NCBI RefSeq assembly: GCF_012184385.1
Contig: NZ_VSRL01000020.1
Span: 1-64,000 of the forward strand
Reading direction: 5' to 3'
DNA: 64,000 bases
Source: Lentzea indica
GTDB taxonomy: Bacteria > Actinomycetota > Actinomycetes > Mycobacteriales > Pseudonocardiaceae
Shown: positions 1 through 9,760 of the stretch, piece by piece
How the letters are laid out: every line of letters starts with the position of its first letter
How positions within the stretch are numbered: position 1 is the stretch's first letter
The notes under the pieces: generated by a model
Databases searched by the model: none
Seen by the model: only the letters and a program-made list of their open reading frames with translations
Told to the model about the DNA's origin: nothing
Program-made: the position numbers and the translations under genes

Positions 1-2
1 AC

Positions 3-818
3 ACCTCGCTGGGCCTCGACCTGGTGCCGGGCAGCGGCCTGCTGGCCGCGACCGTGCCGGGTGCGTGGGACGGCTGGCTCACGCTTCTGCGCGACCACGA
101 CGACAAGTTCGCGCGCGGCGTCCTGCTGAACTCCTATGGCTGGACGTTGCTGCAACACGGCGAGGCCGATCTGGCCGCCCCTCTGGTCCGCGAGGCGCTG
201 ACGCTGGTGCGTCTGCTCGGCTTGCCGCACGTGCTGAACCCGGTTCTGCACACGGCGGGCGCGATCGCCTTGGCCCGCAAGAGCTATCCCGAAGCCGTCG
301 ACCTGTTCCGCGAGAGCCTGGCAGTCGGTTCCGAACACCCCACGGACCAGTTCTACGACCTGGAGGGGCTGGCGTTGGGTTTGGTCGGCGTCGGCTCGGA
401 CGACGAACGCGCTCTCTCGCTCCTCACCGCCGCGTCCGTCGTCCGCGCCCGCTACGACTTCCGCGCCGAGCCCTACTGGCAGGAGCGGCTCGACGAGGCC
501 CGTTCCGTGTGCCGCGACCGGATCACCGCCGGGCGCCTGCGCGCCGCGGAGTCAACGGGTGAGCGGATGTCCTTGGCACAGGCCGTTTCCTACGCCCTGA
601 CCGCGCAGCCTCTCGCGGAGGATCAGGACGGGTTGGTCTCCGCACGCGAACTGCACGTCGCGACGTTGGTCGCCGAGGGGCTGACGAACCGGCAGATCGG
701 GCAACGGCTGGGCATCTCGCCCCACACCGTTGCCCGACATGTCACGCACGCGCGAACCAAGCTGGGATTGCGGTCGCGGGCTCAGCTCGCGGTGTGGGCC
801 GGCCGCCACACGCCGTAG
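3..818 (+). CDS. LuxR-family transcriptional regulator, C-terminal part (5' end outside window)
   Basis: The frame is open to the left edge, so only about the last 270 residues are present and the true start lies upstream. The C-terminal ~65 residues form a LuxR/NarL helix-turn-helix: the recognition region reads LTNRQIGQRLGISPHTVARH and is followed by a KLGLRSR-type end. The part before it is alpha-helical and TPR-like, as in the large regulators of the LAL/MalT type, whose N-terminal ATPase would be off the window. DNA binding is well supported; the ligand and target genes are unknown. A GTG at 24 is only an internal codon in this reading. The gene converges on whiA, with a small hairpin between them. 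Confidence 0.8.
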   Translation, partial: TSLGLDLVPGSGLLAATVPGAWDGWLTLLRDHDDKFARGVLLNSYGWTLLQHGEADLAAPLVREALTLVRLLGLPHVLNPVLHTAGAIALARKSYPEAVDLFRESLAVGSEHPTDQFYDLEGLALGLVGVGSDDERALSLLTAASVVRARYDFRAEPYWQERLDEARSVCRDRITAGRLRAAESTGERMSLAQAVSYALTAQPLAEDQDGLVSARELHVATLVAEGLTNRQIGQRLGISPHTVARHVTHARTKLGLRSRAQLAVWAGRHTP

Positions 819-836
819 AGCCGCTCGGTTCGGCTC
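818..836. terminator. short hairpin between convergent genes
   Basis: GAGCCG (818-823) and CGGCTC (831-836) form a 6-bp stem with a 7-nt loop, exactly between the stops of the LuxR gene and whiA. It is short and lacks a T-run, so it is only a plausible bidirectional terminator. Confidence 0.4.
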
Positions 837-1821
837 AGACCTCGGCTTCGAGCATCTCCGCCGTGACAGCGGACTCCGTGTCCGGCAGCCCCAGGTCCTT
901 GGCCCGCTTGTCCGCCATGGCCAGCAACCGCCTTATGCGACCGGCCACCGCGTCCTTGGTCATCTGCGGATCCGACAGCTGGCCGAGTTCCTCCAGCGAG
1001 GCCTGCCGGTGCGCCAGCCGCAACTGGCCGGCCGCGGCAAGGTGATCCGGCGCCTCCGGGCCCGAGGATCTCCACGCCCGCGCCACCCGTGCCGCCGCCG
1101 CGACCGCGGCCCGTGCGGACCGGCGCAGGTTCGCGTCGTCGAAGTTGGCGAGCCTGTTCGCGGTGGCGCGGACCTCACGCCGCATCCGCCGCTCTTCCCA
1201 CGCCATCACGCTGTCGTGCGCCCCGAGCTTGGTCAGCATCGCCCCGATGGCGTCGCCGTCCCTTATCACCACGCGTTCGGCCCCGCGCACCTCACGCGAC
1301 TTCGACGCGATCCCCATCCGCCGCGCGGCACCGACGAGCGCGAGCGCCGCCTCAGGTCCGGGGCAAGTGATCTCCAGCGAGGAGCTGCGGCCGGGTTCGG
1401 TGAGCGAACCGTGGGCGAGGAAAGCGCCGCGCCACGCGGCTTCTGCGTCACACACACCACCGGACACGACCGGCGCGGGCAGGCCGCGGACAGGACGGCC
1501 GCGCGGGTCCAGCAACCCGGTCTGGCGAGCGAGACCCTCGCCGTCCTTCACGACGCGGACCACGTAGCGGGTGCCCTTGCGCAGGCCGTTCGACTGGATC
1601 GTGAACACCTCGGCGTGGTGGCCGTAGAGTGCCTGGATCTCCTTGAGGAGCCTGCGAGCCGCGGAGCCCAGGTCGAGCTCCGCCTCGACGACGACCCGGC
1701 CGGACACGATGTGCAGACCGCCCGCGAACCTGAGCAGGGAGGACACCTCCGCGCGGCGGCAACAGGTCTTGGATACCGCGAGCCTGCTCAGCTCGTCCTT
1801 GACCGCCGACGTCATCGCCAC
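835..1821 (-). CDS. whiA: WhiA sporulation/cell-division transcription regulator
   Basis: The 328-aa product matches WhiA end to end: an N-terminal LAGLIDADG-like homing-endonuclease fold ([20 protein letters not shown], then the [20 protein letters not shown] stretch) and a C-terminal helix-turn-helix with [25 protein letters not shown] and the [14 protein letters not shown] recognition region. In actinomycetes WhiA works with WhiB to switch aerial hyphae into sporulation septation. The GTG at 1821 gives the MAMT start usual in this group; the ATG at 1815 would make an ATGA overlap with yvcK and is also possible. It is the last gene of the uvrC-rapZ-yvcK-whiA block, and the tight overlap implies co-transcription. 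Confidence 0.96.
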   Translation of the reverse strand: MAMTSAVKDELSRLAVSKTCCRRAEVSSLLRFAGGLHIVSGRVVVEAELDLGSAARRLLKEIQALYGHHAEVFTIQSNGLRKGTRYVVRVVKDGEGLARQTGLLDPRGRPVRGLPAPVVSGGVCDAEAAWRGAFLAHGSLTEPGRSSSLEITCPGPEAALALVGAARRMGIASKSREVRGAERVVIRDGDAIGAMLTKLGAHDSVMAWEERRMRREVRATANRLANFDDANLRRSARAAVAAAARVARAWRSSGPEAPDHLAAAGQLRLAHRQASLEELGQLSDPQMTKDAVAGRIRRLLAMADKRAKDLGLPDTESAVTAEMLEAEV

Positions 1822-2789
1822 GGGCTTGTCCCTCCCACTCCGGTCTCATCGACCACCTGCCTCAGGCAACCGGCAAGTGCCTCCGGATCATGCCGCTCAG
1901 CGGCGTCCGGTGCGGCGATCTTGGCCAGATGCGTCTGCGCTCCCAGTGCCGAGGCGGCTCGCGTCAGCCGGTCCGGGGTGGGGACCGAGTCGACGTCCGC
2001 GATCACCGCGTCCACCTTCAGCTCGGGTGCGTGTTCGCAGACTACGTCCAAATGGCGCTCCGGAGAGAAACCGGCGGTTTCCCCCGGTTGGGGGACAAGA
2101 TTGAGCACAAGGACCTTCTTTGCCCGCGTGCGCACGAGCGCGTCGTGCAGTTCGGGCACGAGAAGATGCGGCAACACGCTGGTGAACCACGATCCGGGGC
2201 CGAGTAGCACGAGATCGGCGTCAAGTACAGCCTGTACTGCTTGCGGACAGCCGACAGGTCGCCCGTTCGGGGCTGTCAGACGGATGCGCTGCACGAGTCC
2301 TGGCGTGGTCGCGATGGCGACCTGCCCCCGGATGCGGCGGACGACCTTCTCGTCCTCGTCCAGGCCCACGACGTCCGCCTCGATGTCGAGCGGCTCGTTC
2401 GACATCGGCAGCACCCGCCCCTGGACACCGAGCAGCTCGCAGGCGAGTTCGAGCACCGCCACGGGGTCGCCGAGCTGCTCGAGCAGCCCGGCGATCACCA
2501 GGTTGCCGACCGCGTGGCCAGCGAGGGCACCCGTGCCGCCGAAGCGGTGCTTGAACAGGGACGTCCACAGCCTGCTGGACTCGTCCTCCCCCGCCAGCGC
2601 CGCCATCGCTTTGCGCAGGTCACCCGGCGGCAGGAGATGGGAGAGCTCGCGACGCAGGCGTCCCGACGAGCCCCCGTCGTCCGCGACGGTCACCACGGCC
2701 GTCACGTCGCCGGTCACCCGCCGCAACGCCGTCAGCGTCGCGTGCAACCCGTGCCCACCGCCCAGAGCAACAGCCTTCAACTTCGTCAC
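1812..2789 (-). CDS. yvcK: YvcK/CofD-like gluconeogenesis factor (CuvA-type)
   Basis: The 325-aa product opens with [13 protein letters not shown], the glycine-rich nucleotide-sugar loop of the YvcK/CofD fold. It continues with [16 protein letters not shown] and the PPGDLRKAM motif characteristic of YvcK. Such proteins bind UDP-GlcNAc and are needed for cell-wall homeostasis on gluconeogenic carbon. I chose the GTG at 2789 because it overlaps the rapZ stop as GTGA; the frame is open further upstream but only in low-quality sequence inside rapZ. The stop overlaps the start of whiA. The rapZ-yvcK-whiA order is conserved across Gram-positive bacteria. Confidence 0.95.
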   Translation of the reverse strand: MTKLKAVALGGGHGLHATLTALRRVTGDVTAVVTVADDGGSSGRLRRELSHLLPPGDLRKAMAALAGEDESSRLWTSLFKHRFGGTGALAGHAVGNLVIAGLLEQLGDPVAVLELACELLGVQGRVLPMSNEPLDIEADVVGLDEDEKVVRRIRGQVAIATTPGLVQRIRLTAPNGRPVGCPQAVQAVLDADLVLLGPGSWFTSVLPHLLVPELHDALVRTRAKKVLVLNLVPQPGETAGFSPERHLDVVCEHAPELKVDAVIADVDSVPTPDRLTRAASALGAQTHLAKIAAPDAAERHDPEALAGCLRQVVDETGVGGTSPWR

Positions 2790-3664
2790 TCGCGTCCCAG
2801 ATCCCTGTGCACGACCTTGACCGCCATGCCGTCCTCGCTGGCCAGCCGTGCCGCGAGCTCCTCGGACAGCGCCACACTGCGGTGCTTGCCACCGGTGCAC
2901 CCGATGGCGAGCGTCAGGTAGCGCTTGCCCTCACGCCGATAGCCGGCGCCGATCAACCGCAGCAGCTCGTGGTAGCGGTCGAGGAACTCGTCCGCCCCCT
3001 CCTGCGACAGCACGTAGTTGCGCACCTCGCCGTCCAGCCCCGTCTGCTCGCGCAGCTCGGGGATCCAGAACGGGTTCGGCAGGAACCGCACGTCCATGAC
3101 GAGGTCGGCGTCCATCGGCAGGCCGTACTTGTAGCCGAAGCTCAGCACGGTGACCCGCGTCCTGGTGGCGGCCTCGGTGCCGAACGTGTCCTCGATCTTG
3201 GCCCGCAGCTGGTGGATGCTCAGCGCGGACGTGTCGAGCACGAGGTCGGCTTCCTGCTTGAGCGGCGTGAGCAGGATCCGCTCGGCCTCGATGCCGTCCT
3301 GCAGGCGCCCGTCACCCTGCATCGGGTGCCCGCGGCGCACCGCCTCGAAGCGGCGGATCAGAACGTCGTCGGTGGCTTCGAGAAAGAGCACGCGCGGCTT
3401 GTACCCGCGCGCGTCGAGGTCCTTGATGATGGCGGCCAGGTCCTCGGTGAACGCGCGGCTGCGCACGTCCATGACGACAGCGACCCTGGTGATCGCCCCA
3501 CGCGCCTGCGCGCCGAGCTCGACCATGGTGGCGATGAGTTCCGGTGGCAGGTTGTCCACGACGAACCAGCCGAGGTCCTCCAGGCACTTGGCCGCGGTGC
3601 TGCGGCCCGCACCGGACAGCCCGGTCACCACGGCGACTTCGATGCCGGACTTCTCCGCGTTCAC
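2786..3664 (-). CDS. rapZ: RapZ/YvcJ nucleotide-binding protein (RNase adaptor family)
   Basis: The 292-aa product has a Walker A loop GLSGAGRSTAAK near the N terminus, the family stretch WFVVDNLPPELI, and the C-terminal IGCTGGKHRSVALSE motif typical of RapZ/YvcJ P-loop proteins. In Escherichia coli the family controls GlmZ sRNA decay; in Gram-positive bacteria it hydrolyses nucleotides and influences competence, and the actinobacterial role is less clear. The GTG start at 3664 precedes NAEKSGIEVAVVTG. It heads the three-gene overlapping run rapZ-yvcK-whiA. Confidence 0.95.
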   Translation of the reverse strand: MNAEKSGIEVAVVTGLSGAGRSTAAKCLEDLGWFVVDNLPPELIATMVELGAQARGAITRVAVVMDVRSRAFTEDLAAIIKDLDARGYKPRVLFLEATDDVLIRRFEAVRRGHPMQGDGRLQDGIEAERILLTPLKQEADLVLDTSALSIHQLRAKIEDTFGTEAATRTRVTVLSFGYKYGLPMDADLVMDVRFLPNPFWIPELREQTGLDGEVRNYVLSQEGADEFLDRYHELLRLIGAGYRREGKRYLTLAIGCTGGKHRSVALSEELAARLASEDGMAVKVVHRDLGRE

Positions 3665-3927
3665 GACTACGACTCCGTTACCTGTTCATGAGCGACTGAC
3701 GCTCTCGTTTGGGCAAGCTCGGTGTTGAGGGCCACGCCACGACCCGGCGCGCCCGCTCTGAGTCTCCACTGGAATGGCCTCGCGCGCGGCGGGTTCGGCA
3801 GTTGAGACGGTCGTGCCGTGGTCGCGGTCACGATCCTCACCCGGTCCGCGGGCCGACCGCACCACGAAAGGAACTGGCGTGACCGGTGAGATGGATGAGG
3901 CTTGCGCGACGGGAAGTCCGGCATCCA
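3665..3927. other. intergenic region between uvrC and rapZ
   Basis: About 260 bp with no recognisable gene. An 85-codon open frame on the minus strand has Arg/Pro-rich composition and no family resemblance. The region presumably holds the promoter of rapZ-yvcK-whiA near 3665-3760; I see no convincing -10/-35 pair, operator or strong hairpin. Confidence 0.5.
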
Positions 3928-5850
3928 TCAGGGCTTCGCCTCTGACGACGCCGCCGACGGCGAAGGCGACGCGAGCGTGGCTACCACGGCTTCGGCGGTG
4001 CGGCGGCCCACGCCCGGCACGCCGCTGATCTCGTCCACTGTGGCCTGTCGCAGCTTGCGGACAGAGCCGAAGTGCTTGAGCAGCGCGGCTTTGCGGGTTT
4101 CGCCGAGGCCCGGCACCTCGTCCAGCTCGGACGCCGTCATGCGCTTCGAGCGCTTCTGGCGGTGGTAGGCGATGGCGAAGCGGTGGGCCTCGTCGCGGAC
4201 TCGCTGCAGCAGGTACAGGGCGTCGCTGGTGCGGGGCAGGATCACCGGGTCGGGCTCGCCGGGGACCCAGACCTCCTCCAGGCGCTTGGCCAGGCCGACC
4301 ACGGCCACGTCGGTGATGCCGAGCTCGGCCAGGACGTCGGCCGCGGCGGCGGCTTGGGGGGCGCCGCCGTCGACCACCAGGAGGTTGGGCGGGTAGGCGA
4401 ACTTGCGGGGCTTGCCGGTGTCCGGGTCGATGCCGGGGTTCGGGCCGCCGGAGGCGGTCTCGCGCAGCATGGCCTGGAAGCGGCGGCGGACCACCTCGGC
4501 GATGGACGCGACGTCGCCTTCGGTGGCGGCCTCGCGGACGGCGAAGCGGCGGTACTCCGACTTGCGGGCCAGGCCGTCCTCGAAGACGACCAGCGAGGCC
4601 ACCACGTCCGTGCCCTGGACGTGGCTGATGTCGATGCACTCGATGCGCAACGGCGCGGTGTCCAGAGTCAGCGCGTCCTGCAGTTCCTGCAGGGCGGCCG
4701 AACGTGCAGTCAGGTCGCCGGCGCGGCGGAGCTTGTGCTGCGCGAACGCCTCGGCGGCGTTGCGGGCCACCGTTTCCATCAGCGCGCGCTTGTCGCCGCG
4801 CTGCGGAACCCTCAGCACGACCCGCGAGCCGCGTTGCTCGGACAGCAGGTCCTCCAACGCCGGAGCGTCGTCCGGCAGCACCGGGACCAGCACCTCGCGT
4901 GGGGTGCTTTCGGTGTTGTCGCCGTAGAACTGCATGATGAACTGGTCGACCAGCGCCGCGTCGTCGATGGCCTCGACCTTGTCCAGCACCCAGCCGCGCT
5001 GCCCGCGCACCCGGCCGCCGCGCACGTGGAAGACCTGGACCGAGACCTCCAGCTCGTCCTGCGCGAACGCCATCACGTCCGCGTCCGTGCCGTCGCCGAG
5101 AACGACCGCCTGCTTCTCCATCGCGCGGCGCAGAGCGCCGAGGTCGTCGCGCAGCCGCGCCGCGCGTTCGAACTCCAGCTCTTCCGCCGCGGCGGCCATC
5201 TCGCGTTCCAGGCGCCGGATCATGTGATCCGTCTTGCCCGCCAGGAAGTCGCAGAAGTCCTCGACGATCTCGCGGTGCTCGTCCGCGGTCACCTTGCCGA
5301 CGCACGGCGCCGAGCACTTGTCGATGTACCCGAGCAGGCAGGGACGCCCGATCTGGTTGTGCCGCTTGAAAACTCCGGCCGAGCACGTGCGGGCGGGGAA
5401 CACGCGCAGCAGCAGGTCCAGCGTCTCGCGGATCGCCCACGCGTGGGCGAACGGCCCGAAGTACCGCACGCCCTTCTTGCGCGGGCCGCGATACACGTGC
5501 AGCCGCGGGTAGTCCTCGAAGAGCGTCACGGCCAGCACCGGATACGACTTGTCGTCGCGGTACCGGACGTTGAACCGCGGGTCGAACTCCTTGATCCAGT
5601 TGTATTCGAGCTGCAGCGCCTCGACCTCGGTGGCGACCACCGTCCACTCGACGGAGGCCGCCGTCGTCACCATCTGGCGCGTGCGCGGGTGCAGCCCGGC
5701 GAGATCCGCGAAGTACGAGTTCAGCCTGCCGCGCAAGCTCTTCGCCTTGCCGACGTACACGACCCGGCCACCGGCGTCGCGGAACCTGTAGACGCCGGGA
5801 GCCTCAGGAATCGTGCCCACAGCGGGGCGATACGTCGAGGGATCTGCCAC
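3928..5850 (-). CDS. uvrC: excinuclease ABC subunit C
   Basis: The 640-aa product carries an N-terminal GIY-YIG nuclease domain ([20 protein letters not shown]), the [28 protein letters not shown] cysteine cluster, a UVR domain ([16 protein letters not shown]), an RNase H-like second nuclease domain ([10 protein letters not shown], then [10 protein letters not shown]), and a C-terminal double helix-hairpin-helix ([17 protein letters not shown] and [12 protein letters not shown]). It makes the dual incisions in nucleotide excision repair with UvrAB. I chose GTG 5850 (MADPSTYRP), the start usual in actinobacteria; the frame extends upstream to 5880. It lies upstream of rapZ but is separated from it by 260 bp. 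Confidence 0.97.
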   Translation of the reverse strand: MADPSTYRPAVGTIPEAPGVYRFRDAGGRVVYVGKAKSLRGRLNSYFADLAGLHPRTRQMVTTAASVEWTVVATEVEALQLEYNWIKEFDPRFNVRYRDDKSYPVLAVTLFEDYPRLHVYRGPRKKGVRYFGPFAHAWAIRETLDLLLRVFPARTCSAGVFKRHNQIGRPCLLGYIDKCSAPCVGKVTADEHREIVEDFCDFLAGKTDHMIRRLEREMAAAAEELEFERAARLRDDLGALRRAMEKQAVVLGDGTDADVMAFAQDELEVSVQVFHVRGGRVRGQRGWVLDKVEAIDDAALVDQFIMQFYGDNTESTPREVLVPVLPDDAPALEDLLSEQRGSRVVLRVPQRGDKRALMETVARNAAEAFAQHKLRRAGDLTARSAALQELQDALTLDTAPLRIECIDISHVQGTDVVASLVVFEDGLARKSEYRRFAVREAATEGDVASIAEVVRRRFQAMLRETASGGPNPGIDPDTGKPRKFAYPPNLLVVDGGAPQAAAAADVLAELGITDVAVVGLAKRLEEVWVPGEPDPVILPRTSDALYLLQRVRDEAHRFAIAYHRQKRSKRMTASELDEVPGLGETRKAALLKHFGSVRKLRQATVDEISGVPGVGRRTAEAVVATLASPSPSAASSEAKP

Positions 5851-5892
5851 GCCGTCAAGACTATCGACGACGTCTGACAAAGACAGAAAGGG

Positions 5893-6354
5893 TCAGGTCA
5901 GGACGACCTGATCCCCGTCCACCTTCACCGAGACCGCACGCAGACCGGTCGTCGCCGGCCCCTTCTTCACGGCGCCGTCGGCAGCACCGAACTGGCTGCC
6001 GTGCGACGGACACGTGATGGTGCCGCCGGAAGGTTCCGCGACCATGGAGCCCTGGTGCGGACAGGTCGCGTCAAAAGCTTTCACCTCGGTGGCGGAAATC
6101 CGCGCGACGACGATCTTCTTGCCACCAGGAGCGTCGACGACAGCGCCGCCGCCTTCTGGAACATCAGCCAGAGCGACGAGCGCGGTACCGCTGGAACCGG
6201 TGGAGCCCGTGGGAGTCGAACCACCCTGTGTGGGTGTGGATCCGGTACCGGTCGAACCAGAACTGCACGCGGTCACGAGTCCGCTGGGCACAGCGAGGGC
6301 AACCGCGATTCCGCACAATGCCGCTCGCCTGCTGACCAGGCTTTCGGTGTTCAC
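5893..6354 (-). CDS. Rieske [2Fe-2S] lipoprotein (first of tandem pair)
   Basis: The 153-aa protein has a twin-Arg leader (SRRAALCG), a hydrophobic stretch and a lipobox ending VTAC, followed by a Ser/Thr/Gly-rich linker. The C-terminal half is a stand-alone Rieske domain with the two ligand boxes CPHQGS and CPSHGS. It is therefore predicted to be a Tat-exported, membrane-anchored 2Fe-2S electron carrier outside the cell. The start is GTG 6354, with GGAGGA about 8 nt upstream; the frame runs further up without a ribosome site. It has the size of a ferredoxin-like single domain, not the cytochrome bc1 subunit. Partner and redox role are unknown. Confidence 0.9.
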   Translation of the reverse strand: MNTESLVSRRAALCGIAVALAVPSGLVTACSSGSTGTGSTPTQGGSTPTGSTGSSGTALVALADVPEGGGAVVDAPGGKKIVVARISATEVKAFDATCPHQGSMVAEPSGGTITCPSHGSQFGAADGAVKKGPATTGLRAVSVKVDGDQVVLT

Positions 6355-6460
6355 GACCGTTCCTCCGTGGTGGTGGATGTCCGGGGTCACACCACAGCAT
6401 TACGCGAACCGGTCAGCGAGAGTTCAGCGCCGAGCCCAATGCACAGCAAACGCACAGGTC

Positions 6461-6868
6461 TCAGCCCAGCACCAAATCGTCTCCTGAACGAGCGATGGTC
6501 ACCTCGACGAGCCCTGAAGTCGCAGGTCCTTTGCGGACGGCGCCGGAAGAAGGGTCGAAAGCGCTCCCGTGCAACGGGCAGGTGATGACTCCGTTGGCAG
6601 GAGGATTGACCAAAGAACCCACATGCGGGCACGCGGGGTTGAACGCGCGAAATTCACCCGATTGAGCTTGAACGACCAACAGCTGGGCGTTGCCGGGCAT
6701 GTCCACCAGCACGCCGCTGCCGACAGGCACGGAAGAAGCCGCGGTCACGCGATCCCCGGGCCGGGCGGTCCCGACACCACCCGTCTTGCGAGGAGCAGGC
6801 TCGCCACAAGCGCTCACAACAGCGGCAGCGAGCCCGCACAACAACACTGAACGACGATCCACGAGCAC
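6461..6868 (-). CDS. Rieske [2Fe-2S] lipoprotein (second of tandem pair)
   Basis: The 135-aa paralogue of the neighbour has an RR-containing leader (VDRRSVLLCG), a lipobox VSAC, a shorter linker, then the Rieske boxes CPHVGS and CPLHGS. A GTG at 6862 is an alternative start. It begins 3 bp after the stop of the gene at 6872-7366 and ends about 100 bp before the other Rieske gene, so the three may be co-transcribed. The two Rieske proteins are similar over the domain but clearly diverged in leader and linker, so the duplication is old. Confidence 0.88.
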   Translation of the reverse strand: MLVDRRSVLLCGLAAAVVSACGEPAPRKTGGVGTARPGDRVTAASSVPVGSGVLVDMPGNAQLLVVQAQSGEFRAFNPACPHVGSLVNPPANGVITCPLHGSAFDPSSGAVRKGPATSGLVEVTIARSGDDLVLG

Positions 6869-6871
6869 CGA

Positions 6872-7366
6872 TTATCGGCGCTGGTCCTCCGCGGCAGCCG
6901 TCCGGGCCAGTGCCAGCACGGCGGTGAACGGCGGGAACCAGTGCCGCGAGTGCGACGGCGGGTTCGCCCAGCGCAGCGATCCGTACCTGGTCATCGTGGG
7001 TGGAAGCGCGATCCGGTGCGGCGAGCGCACGAACTGGACCTCCGGCGGCGCCTTCAGGTGGGTCGGCAGCAAGGCCACCAGTTCGGCGAGGAAGATCCAG
7101 TGCTCGCGGGGGCCGGGGATGACGGTGACCGGACCGGCGAGCATGCGCGACTTCAGGTCTGCCAGCACGCGTGACCCGATGCGCGCCGGCATGGCCAGTG
7201 CGGTGGTGGCGGGACCGAGGGGCAGGAACACGCCCTGTTCGGTGACGGTCACCTGCCAGCCGAGCAACCGGTAGCCGGCGATGGCTTCCCCGATCGCCCG
7301 TGCGTGTCCCCTGTTTTGTGGGATCCCGGCACTGCCCGTGCCGGTCTCCGCGGTCGTGAGGCTCAT
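6872..7366 (-). CDS. hypothetical protein, possibly related to primase-polymerase N-terminal domains
   Basis: The 164-aa product is soluble, with no signal peptide or membrane segment. It contains GWQVTVTEQGVFLPLGPA, GPVTVIPGPREHWIFLAEL and IALPPTMTRYGSLRWANPP. This pattern (GxW..., then LPPS/T near a W-x-NPP end) recalls the short actinobacterial proteins annotated as primase/polymerase-like, but I see no DxD catalytic motif, so I do not claim activity. ATG 7366 has GGGAGG about 11 nt upstream; the frame is open a little further up. It lies directly upstream of the Rieske pair and divergent from the XRE regulator at 7637. Confidence 0.6.
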   Translation of the reverse strand: MSLTTAETGTGSAGIPQNRGHARAIGEAIAGYRLLGWQVTVTEQGVFLPLGPATTALAMPARIGSRVLADLKSRMLAGPVTVIPGPREHWIFLAELVALLPTHLKAPPEVQFVRSPHRIALPPTMTRYGSLRWANPPSHSRHWFPPFTAVLALARTAAAEDQRR

Positions 7367-7636
7367 CGGCGGTCGTCCTCCCCGTTGGTGGGTCAGGCAC
7401 TGGCAGGCCACGGGGATCGACCCGCGACCTGACGATGTGCAGGGTGCGTCTCACATCACGCCAACACCACTCGGCCCGTGCATTGGCCTCATGCAGCGGA
7501 CGTATGAAGCTCATCCGCCGCACGGAGGTACCGGGACTGCGACACGCGTATTCATTACGTCTTATGCATGAGATGGATGGACTGACGATCACAGCTCCGT
7601 ACACTTGGAAAACGCTCAGTGACGGGGGCGATGCCG

Positions 7637-9181
7637 ATGGATACCGCGAGACCCAAATCCAGGCGCGCTTGCCCGTGTGGGGCGTTCATCGCCGCCGACA
7701 ACACCGATCGGCTGTGTCACCGGTGCCGCCGCAACGCTCGTTCCGGCGTGCACGGCCCACCTGAGGTCCCGAACGACTTCTGGGACCACCCCGCGATCGC
7801 GGCCGCCTGCACCGACCGCGACATGGGTGCGCTGATCTCCGCGTACCGGCACCACCCCCAGCACTTGAGCCGGGTCACGCAGGACCGCATGGCGGCGTGG
7901 CTCGGCATCAGCCAGGCGCAGCTCTCGCGTTACGAGTCGGGCGAGAACCAGATCGACCGGCTCGACCGGCTGCGCCACTTCGCACTGGTGCTCGGTGTAC
8001 CGGGCGAACGACTGTGGTTCGACCGAGTCGTCATCCCAGCTCAGGCGGGCTCTCGAGACACAGGCCCGCCAGACGTGCTCGCCGCCCCCTGGGAGGCGAC
8101 GAGCATTGCCCGTTCGGTCGAGGAGACGGCGAGGAGCGACTTGGCGATCAGCAGACGAGCGGCGCTCACAGGAGCCGCCGCGGTGACGGTGGGATCCGCA
8201 CTGGTCGAGCCGCTGCAGCGATGGTTGCACCCGCTGCAGAACCTGTCGAAGTGGTCGTCGCACTCGGCGATCAGCGAGGAGGAGCTCGCCGCGTTGCAGC
8301 ACGTCGCGGACGGGCTGCGCGGGTGGGGCGGCCGTGGCGGATACGGACTGGCGCGCAAGGCCGTGCTCGGGCAGCTCGACGAGCTGGCCGAACGCCTCCA
8401 GCGCGCGCCGGCGGGCCCGACGACGGAACGGGCGTTCTTCATCGGCGCCGAGCTGTCCAAGGTGGCGGCGAGCATGTCGTTCGACGCGGGCCTGCACAAC
8501 GCGGCCCAGCGCTACTACGTGCTGGCCATCCGCATGGCCAAGGCCGGCCACAACGACGGCTTCGCGGCCCTCTGCCTGGCAGCCATGGCGAGGCAGATGT
8601 TCGACCTGGGCCGCCCGGAGGACGGCCTGGAACTCGTGCAGCTGGGCCAGTACGGCACCCGCAGGACGGGCACGCCGACACTGAAGGCCCTGCTCCTCAC
8701 CCGTGAGGCCTGGGCCTACGCGCAGATGGGCAAGACCCGCGAGTTCCACCAGGCCGTGGGCATGGCACAGGACAGCTTCTCGCACCGTGTCGCGGACGTC
8801 GAACCGCGCTACCTGCACAGCTTCGACGAGGCGGAGCTGGAGGGCGTGATCGGGGCGCGATGCCGCGACCTCGCCATGCACGACCCGGCCCAGGCCGTGT
8901 TCGCCGAACAGCACATCCGGCGGGCCCTGGCGCTGCGAGACCCGTCGAAGGTGCGCAACCGCGCCTTCGACGTGATCGGACTGGCACGCACCAAGATGGT
9001 CGCGGGAGACCCGGAGGCGGCGTGTGGGTTGATCAACGAGGTCCTGCCGACGGCGGCGAAGCTCTCCTCGGGGCGCGTCCTGCGCAAACTGGAGGACTTC
9101 GCCAAGGAAGCGGCACGGCATCGCCACATCCCCGCCGTGCAGGACACCCGCGACGCGATCCGAGCGATCCGGACCGCTTGA
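7637..9181 (+). CDS. XRE-family regulator with N-terminal zinc knuckle and TPR-like C terminus
   Basis: The 514-aa product starts with a CPCG...CHRC four-cysteine cluster (a likely zinc knuckle, first ~30 residues). An XRE helix-turn-helix follows (RMAAWLGISQAQLSRYESGENQIDRLDRLRHF, residues ~80-120 in two pieces). After a linker and a hydrophobic Ala/Val-rich patch (RRAALTGAAAVTVGSALVEPL) come ~300 residues of helical repeats resembling TPRs, which probably sense a partner or ligand. ATG 7637 is preferred because GGGGG lies 8 nt upstream; GTG 7619 and ATG 7631 are in frame. The TGA is shared with the next start as TGATG, so it is translationally coupled to the SLOG gene. Confidence 0.85.
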   Translation: MDTARPKSRRACPCGAFIAADNTDRLCHRCRRNARSGVHGPPEVPNDFWDHPAIAAACTDRDMGALISAYRHHPQHLSRVTQDRMAAWLGISQAQLSRYESGENQIDRLDRLRHFALVLGVPGERLWFDRVVIPAQAGSRDTGPPDVLAAPWEATSIARSVEETARSDLAISRRAALTGAAAVTVGSALVEPLQRWLHPLQNLSKWSSHSAISEEELAALQHVADGLRGWGGRGGYGLARKAVLGQLDELAERLQRAPAGPTTERAFFIGAELSKVAASMSFDAGLHNAAQRYYVLAIRMAKAGHNDGFAALCLAAMARQMFDLGRPEDGLELVQLGQYGTRRTGTPTLKALLLTREAWAYAQMGKTREFHQAVGMAQDSFSHRVADVEPRYLHSFDEAELEGVIGARCRDLAMHDPAQAVFAEQHIRRALALRDPSKVRNRAFDVIGLARTKMVAGDPEAACGLINEVLPTAAKLSSGRVLRKLEDFAKEAARHRHIPAVQDTRDAIRAIRTA

Positions 9182-9657
9182 TGCGTGTGGGCATCACCGG
9201 GCACAGCAACCTGGTCCCCGACTGCGTCCCGGCCGTCCGGGCCGCGATCACCGAGGTCCTGGAACGCCTGGGACACCCCCTGGTCGGCGTCACCTGCCTG
9301 GCTCCTGGCGCCGACCAGGTGTTCGCCAGGGCGGTGCTGGACCTCGGCGGCCAGGTCGAGGTGGTCCTGCCCGCCCTGGACTACCGGGACCGCCTGAAAC
9401 CGCACCAGGTGGCCGAGTACGACGAGCTCCGCGCCGCCGCCACGGTGGTCAGCGTCCTGCCGCACATGTCTTCCGGCCGCCTGGCGTACGTGGCCGCCAA
9501 CGAACGCATGCTCGCCTCGGTGGAGATGCTCATCGCGGTGTGGGACGGCGTACCGGCCCAGGGCAAAGGCGGCACGGCGGACGTGGTGGAGCAGGCACGG
9601 GCGTCCGGCGTGCCGATCGAGGTGGTCTGGCCACCAGGGGCGCGGCGGAAGTCGTGA
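9181..9657 (+). CDS. SLOG-superfamily Rossmann-fold protein
   Basis: The 158-aa product begins RVGITGHSNL and contains CLAPGADQVFARAVLDLGG, LPALDYRDRLKP and a C-terminal GKGGTADVVEQARASGVP. These are the hallmarks of SLOG (SMF/DprA-LOG) domains, which bind nucleotides or nucleotide-derived ligands and appear often in bacterial conflict and sensing systems. It overlaps the upstream XRE/TPR gene by one base (TGATG), so the two products probably act together: the SLOG protein may make, bind or hydrolyse a ligand that the regulator responds to. That functional link is inference from arrangement; no effector domain is fused to either. Confidence 0.82.
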   Translation: MRVGITGHSNLVPDCVPAVRAAITEVLERLGHPLVGVTCLAPGADQVFARAVLDLGGQVEVVLPALDYRDRLKPHQVAEYDELRAAATVVSVLPHMSSGRLAYVAANERMLASVEMLIAVWDGVPAQGKGGTADVVEQARASGVPIEVVWPPGARRKS

Positions 9658-9760
9658 CCCGGCCGGCACTAGTCCGAGTGAGGGAAGTTCGTCGGCAACC
9701 GGACCAACTCGGCCCACCGGTCTAGCACCCACCCACCCTCCTTGATCACGATTTCGGGGC

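Noticed and set aside
730-2820. A ~700-codon open frame on the plus strand opposite whiA and yvcK
   Set aside because: It has Arg/Pro/Ala-rich composition with no family resemblance, while the opposite strand encodes two universally conserved proteins. Long shadow frames are expected at this GC content.
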